Shown in pieces: positions 10,488 through 23,921 of a stretch of DNA of 64,000 nt. Below the pieces are notes generated by a model, which was given only the letters and a program-made list of their open reading frames with translations, did not search any database and was not told where the DNA came from. The number at the start of each line of letters is the position of its first letter. Position 1 is the stretch's first letter. The position numbers were made by a program, and so were the translations under genes. Origin of the DNA: Flectonema sp. DT1601 (taxonomy: Eukaryota; Euglenozoa; Diplonemea; Diplonemida; Diplonemidae); assembly GCA_964019425.1 (NCBI GenBank), contig OZ025784.1:434001-498000 (forward strand), in the 5' to 3' direction.

Positions 10488-12350
10488 TTAAAAAGATCGA
10501 ATATTCCTTCCTTGTGGAGCGTTAGGAGGGATACTTCCTGGAACGGGAATCTTATCTCTGAGATATTCAAGTAGATTAGGTGTTCCCTTTTCAAGAACTG
10601 CACGTCTGATTGTCTTAAGAGGGTTTCCAGTCAACAGTAATGAACGTAATGAATCCATACAACCAATCTCTGGAGGAACATGTTGCAGTTCATTGTTCGA
10701 TAAATCTAAAGTATTTATATTAGATAATGGAGCTAATAATTCCAAAGGAAGATGACTGATTTTATTACCAGACAATACCAAAGTGTTCATCCCAGATGGA
10801 ACACACGGAAACTGCTGAATACAACAATCACCTGCAATGAGAGTATGTAAACTTATCCATTTAGACATGTTGGGTAACACTGTAAGCTGATTAGCACTCA
10901 CATCTAAATATTGGATTTGATTAAAATCAGGAATCGATTGAAGACGATTCCTCTTCAGAGTTAGAGATCTCAACAACGGGAGCATCACTGGAGCGATTGC
11001 TATCTCACATATTTGATTGTTGGAAAAATCAACAGAAGTCAAACTCGTCAATCCCGACAACTCATTCGGAAGTTGAGTAAAATTTTGACTACAACACTTT
11101 ATTGACACTATCGAAGTTGTTGACGCGAATATTTCTGTTGGTAAAGAAGACAATCCTCCTCCCTTTCGTAATGACATTCTATCTGTCGGGTCTGGAGACA
11201 AATCAATATTCCCACTAACATCAGCACAACGAGCAATTGTAGATAATTGAGTTCCCTGTTGAGGATCAGTATTATCGACTTGTCTCCCTCTTAAGTATTT
11301 CATTATAGCTGCGGTACCCGCAGTCAGAACCGATCTGCTTATGCTTTTCAAAGGATTTCCTTCTAAGCTTAAAACCTTAAGCTCCGATAGATGTCCCAAT
11401 CCAGGATCTAAGTGACTCACGTTATTATTTGCAACATTTAAATGACATAATTTTGGTGTTGTCTCAGCGCTGACAAAATCAATACAAACTAATTTATTAT
11501 CCCGCAAGTCAAGAGTTGCCAACTCCGGTACATCTCCGAATCTAATCGCTGTGATGTTATTAAACGAAAGAGTAATATCCGTCGCGAATGGAGCGTTTAT
11601 CCTCTCGGGAAGTGACGATAGTTTATTTTGTCTAAAATCAATTCTTGTAAGAAACTTACTTTGAGGTAACTCCGGAAGCTTAGAAATACAATTAACGCTG
11701 ACTATGAGATTTACTAATGAATTCAGCTGACAGAGAGAATCTGGTATTTCAGAAATCTTATTGTTTGAGACGTCCAACAGCTGAAGAGATCGACATCCAC
11801 CAATAGACTGTGGGAGAGATGTAAGAGAACACTTTGATAATTTTAATGTGGATAAATGATCAAGGTTTCCTAATGACTCTGGTAAACCTTTGAGTGGATT
11901 TCCAGATAAGTCTAACTCAACCAGATTCATCGCAGATCCAATTTCCAAAGGTATTTCAGTCAGGTTATTATCACAAGCAATAAATCTACTCAACAACTGA
12001 AACGAAAACACATCAGATGGTAACACAGAAAGTTTATTTTGCATTAAATTCAACTGATGAATCCCTCCTAACATCGGGTACGTCGACATCCCTTTTGGTA
12101 GTTCTGTTAATTCGTTGTTTGAAAGATCTAATTTCGTCAATTCAACTTCCTCCCACCAAGTTTTGTTATCGTAGTCTAACGAATCGAGAGACTTAAATTC
12201 CGATGGGAGTTCTCGTAATCCTCTTCCAGCTAGAGTGAGTTCACCACTCTGAAGACTCTTTACCATGCATTCCTTCATGTTCAGAGCTCCTCCTCTTTGT
12301 CGTAGTCCTCCCTGACCACCTCCAAAATTAGGATTCATTCGGCGTTGCAT
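10488..12350 (-). CDS. LRRC40: LRRC40-like leucine-rich repeat protein
   Basis: A single exon of 620 residues. After a Gly/Arg-rich leader (residues 1-25), the segment LTLAGRGLRELPSEF opens a long series of roughly 23-residue leucine-rich repeats (LxxLxLxxNxLxxLPxxI) to about residue 590. Two matching blocks, 'AGTAAIMKYLRGRQ' in the middle and 'KGTPNLLEYLRDKIP' near the C-terminus, are the pattern I recall in animal LRRC40, which is also about 600 residues long, so orthology is likely. There is no signal peptide, membrane span or enzyme domain, so it should be a soluble intracellular binding scaffold. The gene follows the kinase in the same direction with a 470-base gap. The molecular role of LRRC40 is poorly known. 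Confidence 0.85.
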   Translation of the reverse strand: MQRRMNPNFGGGQGGLRQRGGALNMKECMVKSLQSGELTLAGRGLRELPSEFKSLDSLDYDNKTWWEEVELTKLDLSNNELTELPKGMSTYPMLGGIHQLNLMQNKLSVLPSDVFSFQLLSRFIACDNNLTEIPLEIGSAMNLVELDLSGNPLKGLPESLGNLDHLSTLKLSKCSLTSLPQSIGGCRSLQLLDVSNNKISEIPDSLCQLNSLVNLIVSVNCISKLPELPQSKFLTRIDFRQNKLSSLPERINAPFATDITLSFNNITAIRFGDVPELATLDLRDNKLVCIDFVSAETTPKLCHLNVANNNVSHLDPGLGHLSELKVLSLEGNPLKSISRSVLTAGTAAIMKYLRGRQVDNTDPQQGTQLSTIARCADVSGNIDLSPDPTDRMSLRKGGGLSSLPTEIFASTTSIVSIKCCSQNFTQLPNELSGLTSLTSVDFSNNQICEIAIAPVMLPLLRSLTLKRNRLQSIPDFNQIQYLDVSANQLTVLPNMSKWISLHTLIAGDCCIQQFPCVPSGMNTLVLSGNKISHLPLELLAPLSNINTLDLSNNELQHVPPEIGCMDSLRSLLLTGNPLKTIRRAVLEKGTPNLLEYLRDKIPVPGSIPPNAPQGRNIRSF

Positions 12351-12781
12351 TTTATTATATTGTCTTTAATTGAGGAAAAAAATTTTTTTTTCATCATCTC
12401 ATCCGTAGTAACCTTTCAAAAATAATAAAAAAAAAAAAAAAAAAAAAAAAAAAATGAAAGATGCCTGAAAAGGCTGATTGCATACTTTTTTTTTTCTTCT
12501 ATTTCTTTTGAAGTAATGACAACAAAAGCTGTGGTGACATTCGATGTGATACCACAGCAGTGCGTAATCAATGTCTTTAAAGAAATAGTAGCGAATATTC
12601 AAGGCTTCAATGGAGAACATTGAAGGGCCGAAGTGGAGAAGGTTTCCGTGTCAACAGCAGTTGGACACGGGTGTAAATCAGCAGAGAAAAAAAAAAAAAA
12701 ACGAATTTTCAGTTAGTGGAACAAAACAATAACGAAAGAGGAAAAAAAAAAAAAAAAAAAAGAAAATTCAATGAATGTCAA
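12351..12781. other. Gap upstream of LRRC40-like gene
   Basis: A runs at about 12428-12454, 12687-12701 and 12741-12760 around a unique stretch near 12500-12680. No gene seen. Confidence 0.6.
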
Positions 12782-15700
12782 TTATTCCTTTGTCTTCATA
12801 CCTAAAGTAACCGACGAGACTCTACATGATAAGTCTTCACTGAGTGATACGAGGATAGTTGTGTTGTCGTTATTAAGTCTGAGTTGAATACACTTAAGGA
12901 TCGCAATGATGTTATTTCCTTTAATCTTACTCGACGACGTGAATGTTACTTTAATTAATTGAGGTTCAACAATAAGAATTCCCATTACATTAGGTCCTTG
13001 GAGTAATAACGTTCCGTTCTGCTCAGTTCGAAAACCGGAATCCTTCATTGCGAGAGTTAGTTTGTCAGGAGCAGACAGCGAAGTACTCGAAGGAAGTAAT
13101 TGAACGCTAACCGATCCCATTGTGAATGGTAATTCAAGGCAGTTCAGTTGAAGTTTACAGAGAGGAAATGAAACTCCTTTTTCTAAATAAATATTCAAAG
13201 GCTGAGACAATAACGGTAGTCGTACGTCGATGCTAAATTTTTCCTTACCATCCGCAGGATTTGATGCGTCTGTCAGTTTAATTTGAAAACTTCGAATCCC
13301 CTCTTTGTATTTATCCGCACCACTTTGCATGTAAGCAATACAAGATAAAATATAACTGAGATCTGACATTGTGACGAACGGTTGATCTTTTCCGAATATT
13401 ATTTTAATGTCTTGGGAACCACTTTGATTTTTTAAATACTGCAAACTGCATTGAGCTCCACTTGATAGCTTAAACACCTTATCATCTTCTTGAAATGGAA
13501 AAACAAAACTCTCGGCATTATCAACAAAGAACGGGAACTGTTCTCTGTTTATTGCTTCTTGACGTTGGATCTGCTCAACTTGCTGCTGTTCAGAAAGCAT
13601 CATTAAGATATCTCCTTTACCTCCTCCAGCTAGTAGCTCAATAGTTAGTGAACCACCATCACTAAAGCACGCTGTATCATCATCTCTGATCACCCCAGTG
13701 TGTAATGGAACTATGCACATTGGTAGCCTTGAATCATCGGAACACCATCTGTATCTTAATCTTTCATCTTTGAATATAATTTCAGCGATGTCATTAGTTT
13801 TTTGTAAGTCTATATCTACAAATGCCTGACTGCTTGACCAACTTCCGTCATTCAAAACAACTTTTACGATTTTTCTGCAAATTTGAGGATCAGGAGAGGT
13901 GCTCTGATACGTAATATTTCTGAACAAGATCGTGATGTCTCGTTTCTTCATCAAAACTCCCTTTGCGAAGAATATCGCAAGATGACCAGGATATAAGAAG
14001 ATGTGACCAACAACCCTTCCTTCGACAGCTAATTCAGAACAGGAAGTCATCCCTGGAGGAGGAGAGTGTCTCGATGGAAATTTCTGAAAAAGAGTTTTTT
14101 TGGGTAATTTTGCAGCATTTTTTGCATTTTTTCGAAAACGATCAGTGAGAGAAACGCCAAGAGGATCACTTTGAAAAACGCTACTCGATCGACGTGCAGA
14201 AGTTTCCAACGAATCCGACCCAGCTCTATCCTTACCACGACAAGCATTAATCAATGCGTTGGTGGCAATGTTTGCTAAGTGTTTTGATTGATCAGCTTTA
14301 CCTGATACAATGTCTTGAATTTCTTGTTCTGTTGAAACCCATTCCTTCAACACACAAGAGACTGAATCTAACTCTCTCATGTCAATAGAATCTTCTCCTT
14401 GACAATACCCTTCAATCATATCGATGATGATTGACCCTCCCTCATAATTATCGATATACTGATCGTGAAGTAGTTCAAATGATGATAACCGTCGAGGTCC
14501 TGATCCCTTAGTGTATCTCAGAATTGAAAATTTCGAATGCACAGATATCAGTGACGGTGTTGCCTTGATGCTTACAGATGATCCGATTTCCGGCATTTTA
14601 CTCTCTTCGATTATTAATTCCTCGAGTTGTTTTTGTGGATTATCAAATCGAAGAAGAGTCGGACCCAATCTGATCTTTAAATCAACCAACCTCGTCGTGG
14701 CTGTACTTATATTACTCTGACCGTTGTAGTACACGACCGTTCTGAGAAAGGCTTCTGCAGAGTCAATCGTCGCATTTCCATCTTCAGTAAATTTCAATGT
14801 AATTCCCTTATAGTTTTTAACTCCTAAAGCACTTACAGATGTTTCGTCGACTGCATCAGGAGAGCTCTTACTCATCATAAAATCAGTGAGTCCTTTCAAA
14901 CCATTAAAGTTTCTCATAGAACTGTGTGACTTTTCCTGTGCCCTGTTGACAATCCCCAGCATGCGATTTTTCTTTTTTGGGATATCCGATTCTGAAATCA
15001 AATGAAATGATATCTTACCAATTATGTTTGAATTGTGAAAAACTTCATTAGTTGGCGACACGTATATTCGATCATTTTCCATCTCAGAAGGAACTACGAA
15101 AGCCGATTCTTCAAGATGAAGAGTATCCCCTCTTTGCATTTGAGTTAATGTAATTTGAACAGACCCACCAACAAAGTGTTCTGTGTCAGGATCTATAAGG
15201 GTCGCATCACGGAATAATGTTAAAGTCATTTTCTGCATGTGAAGTCGAATGTCTTCCGGAACATATCCACATCCAGCATGATATAATAAATGGTTTTTTA
15301 CTAATTTTAATTCTGCAGGATCATCGTGTGCTTCCACTTCGATGTCAATTTCTATTGTCGATATTGACCCTCGTTCATCTACTAGCGATAATGTGATCTT
15401 TCTTTCACCAGGAACTGGATCCTTAGTAGTATTGTGGTACCTGAGTCTTTCAACTATTCTTTTTACTATTTCTGCGGTCACGATTACTGGTGGTGGTTGG
15501 AATAAATTTAAAATTATTTTTCCTCCATTTTTACGAGGCTGAACAGATTCAGAAGGGTCTACTACTTTACTAAGCAGTACTCCTTCCGTAACTATTGCAG
15601 CTGGTGAGTCTCTTACTCTGATGATGTTATCGCAATCAGAATAGTGTAGTAGAGGTGGGCTTGTCATTCCCAATGCGTTTGTGACAGGTTGCATACTTCG

Positions 15701-18420
15701 AAGAACGACGTGATCGTGTTCAGTGTATCCTTCTGTGAATTCTACAATTAGCTTTCCTCCACCAAAATGGGTAATTCCTGTTCCATTACCGTCAGCAACA
15801 ACAACCTCTCCTTGTTTATTCTTTGATACGATTGCTGGATCGTGTGTTCTGACTTCGTCAACAAGTTGTCTTCCTTTATCACAACCTTCCTTCCACTTTA
15901 CCAGAACATTACTTTCAACCGATGCAGCATGACACAGAGATGGTAGTAAATTAATAACGTGTTCAATAATACAAACAGTAACAGTATCAAATGATTGAGG
16001 AAGAGGGACATTGGATTCAACTTCTTCAACGACATCGTTGTGTAAGTGAAAATATGAATCCTGAATATCTCCTTTAGCAAATTTCACATCAACCACCGTC
16101 TCAATAATAATTGGATACGATCGTGGACACTCACGTCTGTCAGAGCGGTAACGAATGCCTTCTATTAGTTCTTTAATATCAGTGAGTGTCGTACTTCCAT
16201 CACTATTTAAAGGAATAATTAATTCACAACTATTGACAGGTTCGATTCCCGGTGTCGCATCATTCATAAGCCAGTTTCCCTGATCCCAGGCATCTTCACT
16301 GTCATTTGTTGGTTTTATTGTAAACCTGGCTTCCCCTCCCCATATTGTCAATTTTCTGTTACGTACAGTGTCTGCTTCGGGCCATTTAACCTTATTTTCG
16401 GGTGGTTTTTGTTTGTTTGTTTCCTTTGGACCGATTTCTTTTTCGATTGTATCCAAAATACGTATCATAAACTCTCTATCTGGATAGGTATGTGCCTGTG
16501 ATGGAATATTTATTTTTTATGATATAAGTATGCTTTGTTTTTTATAAGATAAAAATAACATACATTCGTCCTGTGTTTAGCGTTAATGGCTAATTGTGTT
16601 GAAGCTTGTTGCTGTTGCTCTGTTACGTTGCTAATTCCCCTGGTAAGAATATCAGAATAGCCTTCTGACCATTCCTCACTTAGAGATGTTGTAATCGAAA
16701 AAGAATTCAACTGAGCTGCAGTCCAATGACAATCCTTCTGCAATAAAACACATCGAGGGAAGGATATTAATTCAGAAGACGTTGTTGTGATATTTAATGT
16801 TGGTAGCTCTCCGACAACGATTGATCTCTCAGCAGAGACGTCTGAAAACTGTGATTTTATTCTCGCAAATTTTATATATGACAGCAAGCAATCAGCGATT
16901 ATTGGTCGCATTATCTCTTCTTCTCTTTCATGTTTCTCTCTCGCACGTTCTTCATTGGTGCAAAATCCACGTCTTTGCTGCATTAGAGTGATCTCACGCT
17001 GTTGTTCTACGAGTCGTTTTCTGTCGAAGATGAATTTTAGTTCTGATCGTCCTTCCGATATGAGTCGATATCGTTCTTCGGTTTCTTCTTTCATGAGGAG
17101 TACAACTGTTTGGTGTCTCGTTGATACCCAGTTCCAATGATTGATGTGCCAATCGTGGTTTTCATTTACTTGAGTTTCACATTCCTCCTCAAGTACTGAT
17201 CTCTGTATTAATTCAGCTTTCTCCATATCGAGTCTCGCTAGTTCTTCTAAGTGAAAACGATGACGCTCACGTGATTTTGCTTCTCTCCAGGACATGCCGT
17301 TCTTCTTTCTTAAAGTTATTCGTGTCGTAGTGTACTCTGCTTCTAATGATGTTCTCCAACCCTCATCTAATAATTCAATTACTTCACAACAACTTCTTAA
17401 ATACGTTTTGAATGTTTTTAGTCGAAGTTTTCGTTCTTCTGAAATAATTATGAGGAGGAGTCTTTCGGTTTTTTTCTTTTGAATTTCCCATGCTATTCTC
17501 GCTATAAGATTCTTTGTTACAGACTTGTATGTTTTAAAATAGTGTCGCATCAGTCTGTAATACGCTGATTGTATTTCTGATCGTTCGATCTTTTCTCTCT
17601 CAGAGGTGCTGATCCGACTTTGTAATCTCTCGTCTCTCCATTCATTTTTCATTAATTCAAAGTCTTGCTGAGCTTGTTTTTGTTTAATTTGGATCTGATA
17701 TGATAAATTTGCTTGTGCTGCATTTTGTAATTGTTGTATGCATTTTTGGGACATTTCACAATCATTTATAATTATTTCAGTTATTGCTTGATTCTTCTCG
17801 AGAAGTAATAATATTCTCTCGAATTCCTGAACTGACGACATCGTATTACCAGACAGGTTGACACTACTGGCATCAGGGTTGCATTGCAACGACTCACAAA
17901 CTAAGAAAACATCACCCGAAGAGAGACAAGAATAAGAAAAATCAAACGAATTTGAAAGTATTTCTCTTGGTGACGAACATCGACTTAGTGAAATCATTTT
18001 CGTTATTTTAACGGCTGCGTTGCTTTTTTTTGATGAGTCCGTTGCAGTTGCTGACGGAAGTGGAAACAAACAATCACCTCCTTTAATAGAACTTTCAGGA
18101 TATTTTGTTTGTGATTTTAATTTTAAAAGTGATCGGAGGGTTCTTTGATTAACTCTCTTCTTTAAACTTCTTTTTTTTCTTCGTTTACTTCCGATTTCAT
18201 CCCTACTTGATGCCTGGCTAGCAATACCAACAAAACCCATTTGGTCAACTTCTTGACATTCAATTCGAATGCCGTGGTCGTAGTCGGGTTTTTTCATCTT
18301 CTTTACCTTTCCCGCCACCCTTCCAATTTCAGACTGGTATCTATTCCAAGCATTAATGTAACGTCTTTCATTATTTGATTGGTTGTTGGCAATAGGGAAT
18401 AGTATTGGAAGAACTGCCAT
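12782..18420 (-). CDS. Giant protein: LRR fragment, coiled coil and adhesin-like beta repeats
   Basis: Two exons, 16564-18420 and 12782-16495, joined across a 68-base intron (AAT|GTATGT ... CACAG|GCA, phase 0), give 1856 residues. I start at the first in-frame ATG (18420); further upstream the frame has only a GTG and then a stop. Exon 1: basic NLS-like cluster (79-90), a leucine-rich-repeat-like piece (185-225) and a long charged coiled coil (240-530). Exon 2: at least five units with 'GG-x-(L/I)-x-(I/V)...G...D' followed by an 'I..iRY....R.I.l.l.D' half, for example GGKLIVEFTEGYTEHD and VERLRYHNTTKDPVPGERK. These resemble the cadherin/CSPG-like repeats of large bacterial adhesins. There is no clear signal peptide or membrane span, which is odd for adhesin-type repeats. 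Function unknown. Confidence 0.8.
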
Positions 18421-21400
18421 TAAGATATTCCTGAGTTTTTTATTGAAATAAAGTAATCTTATAATGGTTAATAAGGACTTGGGTAGTCGCCAATTCTCAA
18501 AAAAAAAAAACACACATTTTTAATTTTTTTTTCTGAATAAATTAAGTAAAATAAAACTAATAAAAATCAACTTAAATGAACGAGAATCAATTTTAACAAA
18601 TTGCAAAACGACAACGTTCCCCACCACAAATATCCTACAACAAAATTTGTGACACAGATCTTTGTTATTACAAATTGGTTTCAAAGTATTTCGTGGCGGC
18701 ATCCCAACAACAACATCACAACACGTTACGGGAGAGCATGGATCCCCCTAAAATTATCCGCAATCTGGGGAGGTAATAACTTGGACAAGGAAATGAAAAA
18801 GTTATTTCCCTCCACACGAACGTTAGCGCGGCGTCAAAAAAGAGGGAGAGTGGAGGGGAAAAAAGAAAAAAAGAAATATTTGCTAGAATCTCCCAAAAAA
18901 CAAATAAAAAAAAAGTGCTAATTTTTTTATGCGCAAAGATTGCTCACCACGAAATACTATGGATAGAGAGGAAGAATAGAAAAGTTTTTTTAAAAAAAAA
19001 AAAAAAAAACGGGAAATCACCACCTGCCACCTTTTGAAAGATCCCAAAAATAAAAAGAAGGCGCGCACAATCACTAAAAGAAAACTGGGAGGGAAAATAG
19101 TGAAGTAAATTTAGTTGTTTTTTTTTCTTTTTTTTTTCCAAAGTATTCGGCATTTTGTTCGCAACGCTGTTTAGGAATCAGAGCCTCAATCTCTGATCCC
19201 AAAACAGTTAGCCAAATAAATCCTCCAACAAAAATTACAAAGGAAAGAAGTAATTTCAAAAATATTGACAGCAGAATAGAAAACTGTCAAAAGTTTAAAA
19301 GAGAACGACTCTACGCGAGAAGGCCTCTCTTTTAAAAGCTCAGTAAAAAATATGAGACGCAGCCTCACTCAAAACCGCTTCTTTCGGATACAAAATGGAC
19401 ACTGATGTATTTCTTCATGTAATGCCACTTTGACAACAAATAGAGAAAAATATTTTTAAATTGAGGGAAGAAAAAAAAAAAAAAAAAGAAGAAAAAAATA
19501 GGGGAAAAAGAAATTGTCGACGAGAGATCTCCAGTAGTTCCTTTTCTTGAGCAAACAGAACGACCTGAGTACGTCTGTTCAACAACATTTGAAAAGAAAA
19601 AGAACAAACAGGAATTTTCGTAATAGAATAGTGTTTTAGTGGCTTTGCATGGTTGTCTTTTCTTCAACACCAGAGACTACTGACCATAAAAACTCAACCA
19701 TAGTTAACCGAATGAAAAGAATAAATGACGTATTTCGGGGTATTCAGCTTTGAGTCAACAAAATAATTTCTTCTGACTCTCATATTTCTTCATTCTTTTC
19801 TTTTCTTTTTTTTTTTTTTTTTTAATACAGCAAATTATAGTAATATAATAATATTTCTTCCAACATGTGTGTAACCCTAATTTCTCCTCTTTTTACTGAG
19901 AAACATAACATAAAAAAAAAAAAAAAAAAAAAAAACCATCGTGTAAAACACACAAATCATAAACAGATACTAACTAGAAACTAATACAACCAGAGAAGTG
20001 CAATAGCGCCATATGATTCATTAACTAAATATGTATCAAGTCATTACGTGTGTCAGTATTCAGACTAAAACAATAAGAATTTCCATACAAAAGAAAATCA
20101 TTGAATGAAACTTTGACTTGCCCGATGATCCCTTTTTCTATTTCAAGTTAAAAACAAGATTTTCAATTTTTTGTGTCTTCACAATAAAAAAAAAAAAAAA
20201 GAAAAGTACAAAAAGAGCGCCCTGTCACACACACGGATGACAAACACGCACCCAACATTTTTCAATGAGCTTTGTTGGATTAATACAATATAAAAAAAAT
20301 TAAAAAAAAAAAAAAAAAAAAGAAACATATCTCTGCAGCTGTGCGGGTTTGAGTACTATCCTCGCAATTTTTAATAACAGCAAGAAACAAAGAATATTGC
20401 AAACAGGGAAATACGAAAAGCGTTACATTAATTTTGAGAGGGAAAAAAAAAAAGTGAAAGGATTTCTTTACCTTTTTTTTTTCCCCCTTCTTTTTTTTTT
20501 TTTTTGCGTTAACTAAAAAAAAGCACGGTTACACTTTTTTTTTTTCACAGTGAAATTTCTCTTATATCAGACCCGCGAGCAGGTTGCTTGATTACGCGGT
20601 TCACATCGCTGTATTTATAGTGAGGCTGACAAATAAAAAAAAAAAAAAAAACTTTTACGTATTAATTTTTCTTTAAATTGCGTCTTAAGAAAATTGGAGA
20701 ACGAGGCAAGATTGTATTTTCCTGTTTGATAGAGACTAGGGATACCAAACCAATTTCACGTACAGCAGATACACATGTTTTTAAAATACAGATTTTTTAG
20801 CGTTAAACAAGTAATTAGCGTAATTCTTTATTAACCTTTTTTTTGGTTTGACCGAAAAAAAAAAAAAATTAAGAACACGCGTTTATACAAGATTTTTTGC
20901 GAGCGTTACAAAATTTTACTACCGTTCTAGATTATTGGTAGTAAAAAAATAAATGGAAAAAAAAAAAAAAAAACACTATTAATAAGTAACAGAACTGTGT
21001 TCGACAAGTTCTAAAACAGAAGAAACACAGGAGGAAGAATAAGAGGAAGAATATGCGTTAAAAATAAACTAGCTCTGTGTGACTACCGCAACTTTTAGCA
21101 GCTGCAACAGGCTTGACGAAGATAATAAAAAAAGTGAGGGAAGAGAGTAAATCACTTTTTTTTTTTTTGTTGTTGTTGTTGTTTTTTTTCTTTCTTTTAA
21201 TAAGTAAAAATGCTTATATGTGTGCGTTACAGTATTTTTTTACAAAATTCTCGGTACAAACATCACAAAGAAGGTGCTTCCGAGAAAATTTCGCAAAAAA
21301 AAAGAAATAAAATAAAAAAAGAGTCCGTACTCAATCACCTCCAAAACAACACTCCAACGAGGATGTAAAGGGAAAATGTGAAAAAAAAAAAAAAAAAAAA

Positions 21401-23921
21401 AAAAAAGGAAAACGGTCAATGAAATGTAAAAACAGCGAGAAGGAAAGAGGTTTTTTTTTTTTTTTTTTTTTTTCTTTCTTCTTCTTGACGAAGGGGACAA
21501 AGTTAGCTAAGGGAAGAGAGTAGGGGAAGAGAGGAACGAACTCACCCATTAAAAAGAGAATTGCATCAAAAAAAATATTTATTCTTGGAGGAATAACAAC
21601 AATAATAATACGGAGTTGCAATACATTTTGTAGAGAGAGAGAAAAAAAAAGAGATGTGCGTTACAGAATAATAATAAATATTATCGCGTTAGAGAATAAA
21701 TTTAAAAAAATAAAAATAAAAAAGCGTAGCAGTTACAACTCCCAAATCACAAAACAATAAGAAAAGAGTGCAATAATTCTACAACAGATTTGTTTTTCCG
21801 TTCGTGTTTTTTCTAAAGCTAAAAGTCAAGATAATCACACTTTTCAGAGGGGGGATATGAGGGAAACAAGACTGTTTTTACGGGGAAATAAAAAGAAAAA
21901 CTGCTCAGAAAATATCTGGGTGAGAACAAGCATATTCCTGTTTGCGCCTTCAAAAGAGTCAGTAAACTACCGGGAATAGAAGAAAAGAAAATACGGAAAG
22001 AGAGTTGGTTGGTTTTTGTTTCATTTTTTTGTTTCCATTTTTTTTAAAAAAAGAAAAAAAATAAATAATCATTACAAAAAAAAATCACAACATAAAAGTA
22101 GGTTTTGTGATTAGTGTAACACGATTTAACAAGAAGAATGAGGGAGGGGAAAACACTTGGTTTTCGTTTTTTTCAGGCTGCCAATACTTTCTTCAACAAC
22201 GAGTCTCCCTGACTTTAAATATTTTTTTTCGCAAACGTCGGAGAGAGAGAACTAGGAGCAAGCAAGTCTAGTACAATGAGGCGATAATTAATCTTATCGA
22301 GTGGCGAGTCGTCTCGTCTCGAAACCAAATAAAATAAATTACCAGACACCATACTTCTGACGTAACGAAAACTAAAGAATCCCCTTTGATTCAGTAGAAA
22401 GTATGATGATGTAGAGCACAACAAATAAAAAAATAAAAAAATTCTAACAAGTCGTTTAATTTGCAATTTCCTCATCTCCAATTGGAGCCGGAGAAAAAGC
22501 GATATACAGATTTCATTTGTACCGAAACAGTATAAAGTAAAGCTGTTTTTTTTTCTTATTGTTCGTTCTTTTTTTTATTCAACTCTGAAAATTCTGGTAA
22601 AAAGAGATAGATACATTGTTATCTATACCATAAGCGTTTTAATTACACGCAAAATTCGCAAAAAAACTTTTTTTTTTTTTAAAAAAAAGGTTTTGCAGTA
22701 GCACTACCCAAGAAAAATTGAGATTCAGAAAATGTCAGAAACACATCCTTCCCATTCCCCTAATTATTTTGTCAACAGAGAAGTGTCAGATTCAGCACAG
22801 CCATAACAAAACACTGGAGCAAACTCACCTTTTATTTAAAAAGTTTGTTTAAAAGGGACAGATGCTTACATTGTCGCACCAACATGTAAGATAGCAAGAA
22901 AAATTTCTTGAAGATTCGTCTTTTTTTTTTCGAGATCATCGACAAATCACAGCTACCAAATCGTACTACTTTACCATCATTCTCAAAGGGGATGGGGAAA
23001 TATGAACAAAAATGCAATGGGAAGGGGAGAAGAATCAAAAAAAAAAAAAAAAAAAATCGAAAGATGCATAAAAAGATGCTAATGTAAACCATTGGAAAGA
23101 AACAAATACCTGACAATAACCACTTTCTTCCGTTCAAAGAACCTGGGAATGTCGCATCGATTCTGAGAATACAACTTTTTAAACGTAAAGTCAATACACA
23201 CACCTGATTAGTATCGGTGATTGGGAAGAATACATGTAAAATACAAATATGAATCACGCTCTCGTGTCTCTCGATTTGACTTTATAATCGATTCCTTAAT
23301 CAACTAAAAACATTAAAAAAAAGTAATCTCTTTTTTTTAATCCTTACTGCCAGCGTCAGCCAGCAAAAGCTCATCAATAATCACTATGATGGAAATTTTT
23401 GGGAAAGTTTTTTTTTTTTTTTTTTTTTTCATCGCAATAGCGGATTCAATCTTTTAAAAGAGTTTAGAAAAAGATTGCCTGAATGAACTCAGTTTGGTAA
23501 GCAAAATGTTCCATCCCTTGGCACGCCACGTGTCGTTACAAAAGTCAGAATAGATGCTTAAAAAAAGTTTGGGGGGAATAAAAAAAAAAGATGATTTTTT
23601 TTTGTCACTTTTTTTTCAAGAACAAAAAAAAGGTAATAAAATAAAAACGTCATGTCGTCGTGTAATTCACCTGACCATCCACATTAATAGTAATGTAGTT
23701 GTGTCAAATAAAAAGGTTATTATGAATTTAAGAGAAGGGATTCACTCTTCCAAATCACTAAGAGGCTAAAGGTGCACAAGGTTAATGTTGAATTATTGTC
23801 GAAGGCAATTTTCGAAAGCTGTACGCTCAAATATTGTTTCCGATAATAATTATTATTAAACTTTTTCTCTTCATCTGCACAAGCAACTTTTCGAAAAAAA
23901 AAAGAAAATTCTTTTTTTTTT
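18421..23921. other. 5.5-kb gene-poor, homopolymer-rich gap
   Basis: Dense A and T runs (for example 19804-19823, 20294-20321, 21381-21406, 21450-21473) with no frame that looks like protein. Frames here translate into Lys or Phe runs. Scattered donor-like GTGAGT/GTATTT sites on the minus strand (~22826, ~23105) could belong to 5' leaders. A (GTT)n microsatellite lies near 21166-21182. Confidence 0.55.

Noticed and set aside
16230-16255. tRNA T-arm-like GGTTCGATTCC on the plus strand
   Set aside because: It lies inside the coding exon of the giant protein and has no matching A box or acceptor stem around it.
18421-18513. N-terminal extension of the giant protein up to 18513
   Set aside because: That frame starts with GTG in a T run and has a stop just upstream; an acceptor-like ACTCAG precedes the ATG at 18420.
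22215-23257. Two minus-strand frames of 88 and 141 residues
   Set aside because: They are Phe/Lys-rich translations of homopolymer-laden DNA, with no domain and poor start context.
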